From a virus, in the IMG/VR virus record IMGVR_UViG_3300032304_000966, positions 1 through 25,644 of that record: a stretch of DNA of 25,644 bases; one strand, written 5' to 3'. A model generated the notes under the pieces. That model was given only the letters and a program-made list of their open reading frames with translations, was not told the DNA's origin and searched no databases. Below are positions 20,941-25,644 of this stretch, piece by piece. A program made the position numbers and the translations under genes. How positions within the stretch are numbered: the stretch's first letter is position 1; each line of letters opens with the position of its first letter.

Positions 20941-21169
20941 GGTTTTTGATTTTAGTGATGATATCATCCATTCCCTGAATGGTTTCGATTAGTTCGTCAT
21001 TTTCATTAAGAACGACCAATCGTGGAACTGATTTAATTCCGTGTTTTTGAAAAAATTCAATATTGGATTCAAGCTCCATTGAATCCACTTCAAGAGAAGC
21101 GGTCTTCAATTTATTCTTGAGTTGAGCGCATGGCCCGCAGAATTTAGCAGTAGCTAGGATTAGTTTCAT
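20915..21169 (-). CDS. Thioredoxin/glutaredoxin-like protein
   Basis: 84 residues with the active-site CGPC at 11-14 (ATAKFCGPCAQLK) and the cis-proline segment SVPRLVVL at 47-54. This is a minimal thioredoxin fold like those of T4-type phages, which reduce ribonucleotide reductase or other phage enzymes. No reductase gene is in this window. It lies 6 nt after the RNA ligase gene and overlaps the metallophosphoesterase gene. Confidence 0.93.
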   Translation of the reverse strand: MKLILATAKFCGPCAQLKNKLKTASLEVDSMELESNIEFFQKHGIKSVPRLVVLNENDELIETIQGMDDIITKIKNHAKDQNVS

Positions 21170-21175
21170 AAATTA

Positions 21176-22267
21176 TTATTTGTTGAGAACCTTTTCAAGT
21201 TCAGCGTTGACAGCGTTTTCAACCATCTTATCAGACAATTCTCGATTGTCAAGTAGAGTGAATGCATGTCCAGTCTGCCATCCATGAAGATCTTGTTGGA
21301 TAATTTGAGCTTGTTCTTTGCGAGTTTCAATATCCTTGACAAGTTTAACCACGTTCTTCACACGTTCAACCTTCTTGAGATAGTTGTTGTATGCTTCAAC
21401 GATAGGCACCATATCATCCTTAATCTTCTCAGCAATCTCATAGTCAAGTGTGGTTTCAACATACTTGTAGAAATCTTCAACTGTGGTAAACTTAGGAGAA
21501 GCCAAGAACACATCAAGAACTTGATTGATATTCTTGATGCCAGTAGCAAGCTTATGAAGCTGGCAGTATTCATCCCCCTTGATCTTCTTCAAGGTCTGAC
21601 CATCAGGAGAAACAACAACAACACCTTCTCGACCTCGCCAAAGAGTCACATCAGCGATGCAATCATGGATATTAGCATACTTGAAACGTGCAGGGCGATT
21701 GACATTGATATGATCGCCAATGTAATCCAGCGTTCCCGGATCAAGATATTCATAATCAGAGTGACGAATCGCACCAACAAGAGTCAGGGTAGGTTCATTG
21801 TGTTCCCGTAAACAAATGATGTTGCTAGGTGTAGTCCATTCAAAAAGAAATGATGCAGTCTCAGCGTTAAGATATGCATTGTCAAAAGCAAGCGGATACT
21901 TCTTGATAAGAAGATCAATTTCATCACCGTTGTTCATCTGGCGAGCATCAGTAGTGCCGCGAGTGCGGATGATGTGCTTACCCTTATACTTGCTAACGCA
22001 CAACAAACTACCATCAAGCTTGTGAAAAGCAGTAAACTTCCAATCATTATCCCAAGGCTGAAACTCTGGACGCTCAGAAAAATTCACAAACTTCTTGAAA
22101 CCAAGGCTGATAACCTTGTGATCGTCCTTTCGAAGCAAGCAGCTACGAAAGTGAGCATTTGAATCATCCCAATGCGTTCCCATATCAGTAGGAGTAATGA
22201 GAAGGCATTCATCGCCATCGACCACAACATCCTTGATATTGAACTGTTCTGTATTCGGTAACTTCAT
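21176..22267 (-). CDS. rnlA: RNA ligase, Rnl1 (T4 RnlA) family
   Basis: 363 residues (T4 Rnl1 is 374). Nucleotidyltransferase motifs: motif I KLDGS at 83-87 (Lys83 takes AMP), FLFEWTTPSN at 140-149 (motif III region), REGVVVV at 213-219 (motif IV) and LKKIK at 226-230 (motif V). The N-terminal CLLRKDDHKVISLGFKKFVNF fits the beta subdomain before motif I. The C-terminal 130 residues are helical, as in Rnl1. The enzyme joins 3'-OH and 5'-phosphate RNA ends, in T4 to mend tRNA cut by host anticodon nucleases. Promoter P12 lies 7 nt before the ATG. Confidence 0.93.
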   Translation of the reverse strand: MKLPNTEQFNIKDVVVDGDECLLITPTDMGTHWDDSNAHFRSCLLRKDDHKVISLGFKKFVNFSERPEFQPWDNDWKFTAFHKLDGSLLCVSKYKGKHIIRTRGTTDARQMNNGDEIDLLIKKYPLAFDNAYLNAETASFLFEWTTPSNIICLREHNEPTLTLVGAIRHSDYEYLDPGTLDYIGDHINVNRPARFKYANIHDCIADVTLWRGREGVVVVSPDGQTLKKIKGDEYCQLHKLATGIKNINQVLDVFLASPKFTTVEDFYKYVETTLDYEIAEKIKDDMVPIVEAYNNYLKKVERVKNVVKLVKDIETRKEQAQIIQQDLHGWQTGHAFTLLDNRELSDKMVENAVNAELEKVLNK

Positions 22268-22274
22268 GGTTGCT

Positions 22275-22295
22275 ACATTAGAGCAGTGTTTTATG
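22275..22295 (-). promoter_or_regulatory. Promoter element P12 (RNA ligase)
   Basis: Minus strand ATAAAACACTG, 3 nt, TAATGT, then 7 nt to ATG 22265-22267. Confidence 0.55.
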
Positions 22296-22297
22296 AA

Positions 22298-22711
22298 TCA
22301 AATGAGCTTCAGATTATTGCGGATGTTCGCTTCCTGACGTTCAAGAACGTTCTCAGGAACGTTATGAACATTGCTGTTGCCGTGGCGATTCTCCATGACA
22401 ATGTGAAAGACAGTAGCGCCAACCTTAGCAGCTTCCTGTTCGTAAAACTTGCATTCAGCAGGAGTCGTATTGGTATTTGCAACAACAATACCTTCCACAG
22501 TAGCTTCATTAAGAGCTTCCATGAAATTGACCTTGCATTCAGCATGAGCATTGGAAAGCTTGGTAGCATCAAAATTATAATTACCATCGGCATCAGTAAA
22601 GTAATCATCAGCGCAGACACTAACCCATCCAATACGAGAGGTCAGAAGTTTTGCGAATGTGCTCTTACCTGCACCCGACACGGAGCGCAATAGGATAATT
22701 TGTTTGTTCAT
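22298..22711 (-). CDS. P-loop polynucleotide kinase-like protein
   Basis: 137 residues. Walker A SVSGAGKST (10-18) and CADDYF (33-38) in the place of the phospho-acceptor Asp of T4 polynucleotide kinase, then VVANTNTTPAECKFYEQEA and an arginine-containing lid (MENRHGNSNVHNVPENVLERQEANI). It matches the kinase half of T4 Pnkp and its relatives; the phosphatase half is absent. The likely reaction is 5'-phosphorylation of RNA or DNA. It lies directly after the 2H phosphoesterase gene (1-nt gap) and just upstream of RNA ligase, so it probably heals 5'-OH ends before sealing. Confidence 0.88.
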   Translation of the reverse strand: MNKQIILLRSVSGAGKSTFAKLLTSRIGWVSVCADDYFTDADGNYNFDATKLSNAHAECKVNFMEALNEATVEGIVVANTNTTPAECKFYEQEAAKVGATVFHIVMENRHGNSNVHNVPENVLERQEANIRNNLKLI

Positions 22712-22712
22712 A

Positions 22713-23147
22713 TTATTTGATTGTGATTAGTTCAGGCCACCACAAACGGTCGCCATTTTTATTTGTTCCTAGAGTGATATGCATTCCTTTGTAGCCATCA
22801 GATTCGACGACATTAAGATCGTTTTTAATTGATTCGATCTGGTCGGAAAATACACGAAGGTAAAACATTACAAAACCTTTGTTCAATCCACCTCTCACAG
22901 GATTGACATCATATTTGAACGATACGACTTTGCCATCGTATTTCTTCTTGGCAAGATTGTAATTGATGTTTGAATGCAGCTTCGGATTTGTAATAGTGAT
23001 ATGCGCTCCATAAAGAGGAGTATGTAGATCAATCCAATATTCACGTTTGATGAACCAGAGATAATAACGGATGAAATCTGAATCAAGCTCAACAACAATT
23101 CGTTGAGGATTCATATTCACCTTGAGCTTGCCTAGTCCAGATCGCAT
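22713..23147 (-). CDS. 2H phosphoesterase-like protein
   Basis: 144 residues with two H-x-T motifs, AHITIT (His49) and MHITLG (His123), 74 residues apart, the spacing of the 2H phosphoesterase fold (LigT, eukaryotic CPDases, Acb1). Such enzymes open 2',3'-cyclic phosphates or cleave 2'-5'/3'-5' linked oligonucleotides. Beside kinase and ligase genes, an RNA-end CPDase is likely; the alternative is an Acb1-like anti-CBASS enzyme. Two starts are possible: ATG 23147, exactly 6 nt after TAGTGT of promoter P13, or ATG 23114 with AAGGTG just upstream, one of the few good Shine-Dalgarno sequences here. Either leaves both motifs intact. Confidence 0.78.
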   Translation of the reverse strand: MRSGLGKLKVNMNPQRIVVELDSDFIRYYLWFIKREYWIDLHTPLYGAHITITNPKLHSNINYNLAKKKYDGKVVSFKYDVNPVRGGLNKGFVMFYLRVFSDQIESIKNDLNVVESDGYKGMHITLGTNKNGDRLWWPELITIK

Positions 23148-23153
23148 GTCATT

Positions 23154-23174
23154 ACACTACCGCAGTGTTTTATT
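23154..23174 (-). promoter_or_regulatory. Promoter element P13
   Basis: Minus strand AATAAAACACTG, 3 nt, TAGTGT, then 6 nt to ATG 23145-23147. It overlaps the stop of the preceding gene (23173-23175). Confidence 0.55.
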
Positions 23175-23454
23175 ATTCAAATTTCCAAGTTGTCCAAGAT
23201 ACAGAATCTCCACAGGTTTCACAGCTACCGTCTTCTTGGTCCCAACTATCGTATTGAAAGCAGTTGATCAAGCTATCAATGTCTACTGTATTCTCTTTTA
23301 GTTGCTTCTTAAATTCTTGCAAAAGGTAATCGACAAATTCATCCTTTTCCGCTTCTGTCATCAAGTTGGGTTCATATTCACCCGACCACTCTTTACCATT
23401 TACAGTAGTGCCATATGACAAACATCCCTCAGATTTAACAACTTCGTATTTCAT
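23173..23454 (-). CDS. Hypothetical acidic protein with CETCGD, 93 aa
   Basis: Begins MKYEVVKSEGCLSYGTTVNG, then an acidic helical middle (TEAEKDEFVDYLLQEFKKQL) and the end DSWDQEDGSCETCGDSVSWTTWK. The C-terminal C-x2-C may bind metal with the N-terminal Cys. The leader has AAAGGA about 6 nt before the ATG, a good ribosome site, and overlaps the previous gene by 4 nt. No family recognised. Confidence 0.7.
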   Translation of the reverse strand: MKYEVVKSEGCLSYGTTVNGKEWSGEYEPNLMTEAEKDEFVDYLLQEFKKQLKENTVDIDSLINCFQYDSWDQEDGSCETCGDSVSWTTWKFE

Positions 23455-23627
23455 ATAACATCCTTTGTTTTAGTGATTATTGCAGACAACTTTACATTCT
23501 CTGCAATAAGTTCCTCCAATCTATTTGCTGCTTCGTCAATACAAGCGTTGGCTACTCCATCTTCCGATGAAATATCATCAACCAAGATTCGCAAAGCTGC
23601 GATCAAAACATTATCAGGTGTTTTCAT
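23451..23627 (-). CDS. Small helical phage protein, 58 aa
   Basis: Reads MKTPDNVLIAALRILVDDIS, then DGVANACIDEAANRLEEL and a helical end finishing KTKDVI. The 'NVLIAALRIL ... DGVANA ... EAA-RLEEL' pattern recurs in small proteins of many phages; function unknown. The stop overlaps the next start as ATGA. Coding is supported by the overlap and the familiar pattern. Confidence 0.72.
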   Translation of the reverse strand: MKTPDNVLIAALRILVDDISSEDGVANACIDEAANRLEELIAENVKLSAIITKTKDVI

Positions 23628-23677
23628 AAATTGGAGTGAGCAGTTTAATGCCTGATATACTCAGATCTTCTGTATCT

Positions 23678-24886
23678 TTAGAATGCGTTAGCCTTGGAGG
23701 TCTCAGAGACCTTAAGGGTAAGCACATCGCCCGTGCGGTTGTTGGTGACAAACATATCGTTGCCCTGACGAACAATGGTGCATTCGTCACGGAACCAATT
23801 AAGGTCATAACTATCACGGGAATCGCTCTTGCGATCAGTATTGAGCATCCAGTTGACAACAATGCGCTGACGATCCGAGAACGGATTGCAGTAGTAGCTG
23901 TGATAGCTCTGCTGTGAGAACTCAATATGCTTGATAAGATCAGCGCCGATAGCACCTTCAACATCAGAAGCAGAAGTGAGATTCATTTCTTCGATGGTAT
24001 CAAGAGCGTTGTCAATTTCATACCACAGATCACTATGGCGTTCGACAAAGTTAAGCTGACCCTTACGAGCCTTCTTCATCTGCCACTTACGAACCGTGAC
24101 GAAAGCCTCGAAACGAGTGTTTTCCTGATTGCGAACATTGAAGAACTCAAGGAACTGTTCTGGCGCTTCATTATACATCAGACTTTCTTCAATCATGGAA
24201 ATCAGAGAGTCGGGGCTAAGATCGAAGAACATTTCAGCGGCCTTCTTCATTGCATTGTTGAGAGTAGGATCGGAAATCTTGTCATCAATGATGCTATGGA
24301 TAATAGCATTGTCGAGGGTGTTATATTGCTTGTGATAACGAATACGACCCGGACGGCTATCGAAGAACTCACCGATATTGCTCTCATTGGAAGTGAGAAC
24401 AAAAAGGTGGCGGGAGCTTGCCATACCATCAAGAAGGCTCAGAAGATAATTACGAGAGTCGGCATCGCTAAAGGTCTTCTCAAATTCATCAAGAACGAAC
24501 ACACAAGGCGTTTCGATACCATTGATAAAGTTGGTGAGTCCTTGTCCCGTGTAAGGAACAGAGATACCGATAACTGGCCTGTTAGAATTGGCAGCGATCA
24601 CCTTTGCGGTGATGCTCTTACCAGTTCCCTTCTTACCAGAAAGTAGGACAGCCATACCACGACCCCCTTCACGGAGGGTATTGGCGGTAGTGATAACGCG
24701 AGTTGCGAAGGTATATGGATCGCCGTAAATCTTACTAGGAAGGCTGAAATCATCCTTCTTCGTTAGGTAATAACCCTTGAACTCATTAAACGAAAGATCG
24801 TAATTACCGACTGGCAATACATCAGACGTTCGCTGAGCTTCAACGAGAAATACATCGCGACCCTGTTGCAATATTTTTAGTGACAT
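23678..24886 (-). CDS. AAA+ ATPase, second
   Basis: 402 residues. Walker A LLSGKKGTGKS (81-91), Walker B CVFVLDEFEKTF (128-139), sensor 1 LFVLTSNES (161-169), arginine-finger region SRPGRIRYHKQY (177-188). After the AAA core comes a helical part and an unusual C-terminal 130 residues (YEIDNALDTIEEMN..., ending in a beta-rich stretch NDMFVTNNRTGDVLTLKV). The N-terminal 50 residues also look beta-rich. It is most like protein-remodelling AAA ATPases; I cannot name its target. The leader is CA-rich with no Shine-Dalgarno. Confidence 0.9.
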   Translation of the reverse strand: MSLKILQQGRDVFLVEAQRTSDVLPVGNYDLSFNEFKGYYLTKKDDFSLPSKIYGDPYTFATRVITTANTLREGGRGMAVLLSGKKGTGKSITAKVIAANSNRPVIGISVPYTGQGLTNFINGIETPCVFVLDEFEKTFSDADSRNYLLSLLDGMASSRHLFVLTSNESNIGEFFDSRPGRIRYHKQYNTLDNAIIHSIIDDKISDPTLNNAMKKAAEMFFDLSPDSLISMIEESLMYNEAPEQFLEFFNVRNQENTRFEAFVTVRKWQMKKARKGQLNFVERHSDLWYEIDNALDTIEEMNLTSASDVEGAIGADLIKHIEFSQQSYHSYYCNPFSDRQRIVVNWMLNTDRKSDSRDSYDLNWFRDECTIVRQGNDMFVTNNRTGDVLTLKVSETSKANAF

Positions 24887-24949
24887 GTGTGTTGTTTGTT
24901 GTGTTTGTTTGTTTGGTTTGATTAGAAAGATTATCCTTTCTAAAAAATA

Positions 24950-25426
24950 TTATTTGGCATATTCTACTACGAGAATATCAATATCAGAATTTTCGAAAAT
25001 TGTTTCTAGCATGGCCATGACAATGCGCCAATCTCCACCAGCGCGATCACATGCCATTTTGTAAGGGACGCCAAGGGTTTTGAATCCTTTGGTTTCCATT
25101 AGATTCTTAGTCTGCCGCAGTGTTTCATACAGAGATTCGTAATTAACAAAACGAGAACCATCGTAGCCATAAAGGTTTTGTGCATGGAGATTCACAATCG
25201 CCTTGGTCTTGTCATCAATAAAGACCGAAATGGTTCCTAGAAAAAGACCACCAGCATCTTCTTCATGTTGCTTGTAAGCAAGATAGGCACCGGGAATTTC
25301 ATTTTTGATTTGGAGAGCAATACCGCTACCCATAACGCCTTGGCAATTGCAGCAATGTGCAATGACATCGCAATCGCTATCGTTGTAGTATTCCAGTAGG
25401 TCTCCCTTGGTTGTTTTAATGTTCAT
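24950..25426 (-). CDS. Macro-domain protein (ADP-ribose binding or hydrolysis)
   Basis: 158 residues forming a single macro domain: KGDLLEYYNDSDCDVIAHCCNCQGVMGSGIALQI divided over 7-40, with the ADP-ribose loop VMGSGIA (31-37), VNLHAQNLYG (78-87), and GVPYKMACDRAGGDW near 118-132. The last block resembles yeast Poa1p and related ADP-ribose-1''-phosphatases; other macro domains remove ADP-ribose from proteins or DNA (DarG type). Which applies here cannot be read from sequence. The gene has promoter element P14 9 nt upstream and is followed by an AAA ATPase. Confidence 0.92.
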   Translation of the reverse strand: MNIKTTKGDLLEYYNDSDCDVIAHCCNCQGVMGSGIALQIKNEIPGAYLAYKQHEEDAGGLFLGTISVFIDDKTKAIVNLHAQNLYGYDGSRFVNYESLYETLRQTKNLMETKGFKTLGVPYKMACDRAGGDWRIVMAMLETIFENSDIDILVVEYAK

Positions 25427-25435
25427 GATGTTTGT

Positions 25436-25456
25436 AGTCTAGCGCGGTGTTTTATT
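25436..25456 (-). promoter_or_regulatory. Promoter element P14 (macro-domain gene)
   Basis: Minus strand AATAAAACACCG (one change from the usual box), 3 nt, TAGACT, then 9 nt to ATG 25424-25426. It contains the stop codon (25452-25454) of the YD-repeat gene. Confidence 0.55.
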
Positions 25457-25644
25457 CTTCGGTGATTACCGCATATTCATAGGCGGTCTTGTAACCATTT
25501 GGATACGTCTGGGAAATCAGATTATTCCTATCATCATATTCAAAGGTGTATTTTTCACCACTTGGATACGTCTTAGAAATCATGTTATTCCTATCATCAT
25601 ATTCAAAGGTATACTTTTCACCACTTGAATACGTCAAGGAAATA
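25452..25644 (-). CDS. YD-repeat protein, C-terminal part, runs off the right edge
   Basis: 63 visible codons before the stop: the end of one repeat (ISLTYSSGEKYTF), two full 21-residue repeats beginning EYDDRNN, the second ending NGYKTAY, and the same tail EYAVITEE as the complete paralogue. The upstream part is outside the window. The final 36 bases repeat the first 36 bases of the window, so it may be the far end of the gene that starts at 419, or of another paralogue. Confidence 0.85.
   Translation of the reverse strand, partial: ISLTYSSGEKYTFEYDDRNNMISKTYPSGEKYTFEYDDRNNLISQTYPNGYKTAYEYAVITEE
25609..25644. repeat. 36-bp terminal direct repeat, right copy
   Basis: Identical to 1-36 and 7916-7951; see the left copy. 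In the minus direction it encodes the same repeat segment. Confidence 0.9.

Noticed and set aside
24923-24942. 7-bp hairpin between the macro-domain and AAA ATPase genes as a terminator
   Set aside because: On the transcribed strand the T-run lies before, not after, the hairpin, and the stem is weak and A/T-rich.

Overview
The window reads as part of the accessory/early region of a large tailed dsDNA phage. I find no capsid, tail, terminase, polymerase or rRNA genes. Instead there are T4-style functions (rIIA/rIIB-like proteins, an Rnl1-type RNA ligase, a polynucleotide-kinase-like P-loop protein, a LAGLIDADG homing endonuclease), NAD+/ADP-ribose enzymes, and many small proteins of unknown function. 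Every gene I can support lies on the minus strand. The DNA is moderately AT-rich. The host cannot be named; a few sigma70-like promoters point to an ordinary bacterial polymerase.

Layout in order of transcription, right to left: C-terminal end of a YD-repeat protein (25.6-25.45 kb); macro-domain protein, AAA+ ATPase and two small proteins (25.4-23.2 kb); a probable RNA-repair block of 2H phosphoesterase, P-loop polynucleotide kinase, RNA ligase, thioredoxin and metallophosphoesterase (23.1-20.3 kb); two small genes and a second AAA+ ATPase (20.2-18.6 kb); rIIA and rIIB homologues ending in a clear terminator (18.5-15.4 kb); PRPP-synthetase-like enzyme, homing endonuclease, a small gene, a zincin, a NADAR protein and a small gene (15.4-12.1 kb); UvdE-type endonuclease and two small genes (12.0-10.4 kb); nicotinamide phosphoribosyltransferase-like enzyme (10.4-8.9 kb); a highly structured non-coding stretch (about 8.63-8.87 kb); YD-repeat protein, small protein, nucleoside-deoxyribosyltransferase-like protein (8.6-6.9 kb); PspA/IM30, a secreted/membrane Ser-rich protein and small proteins (6.8-4.5 kb); small proteins and a TilS-like protein (4.5-2.5 kb); small proteins and a gp88-like cysteine protein (2.4-0.45 kb); N-terminal part of a second YD-repeat protein (0.42 kb to the left edge).

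The strongest new pattern is a recurrent promoter-like element, AAACACTG-N3-TANNNT (minus strand), found 14 times at gene boundaries. In ten cases the hexamer ends exactly 6, 7 or 9 nt before an ATG, the geometry expected for leaderless or nearly leaderless mRNAs. Most genes in the window also lack a Shine-Dalgarno sequence. Half of the copies overlap the stop codon of the preceding gene.

Functionally the genes suggest a counter-defence and metabolic-repair region: NAD+ rebuilding (NAMPT-like plus PRPP-synthetase-like, the same family pair as the phage NAD+ reconstitution pathway NARP1), ADP-ribose handling (NADAR, macro domain), RNA end healing and sealing, membrane protection (PspA, rIIAB) and UV-damage repair. 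The first and last 36 bases of the window are identical because both lie inside YD-repeat genes; this should not be taken as proof of a complete circular genome.
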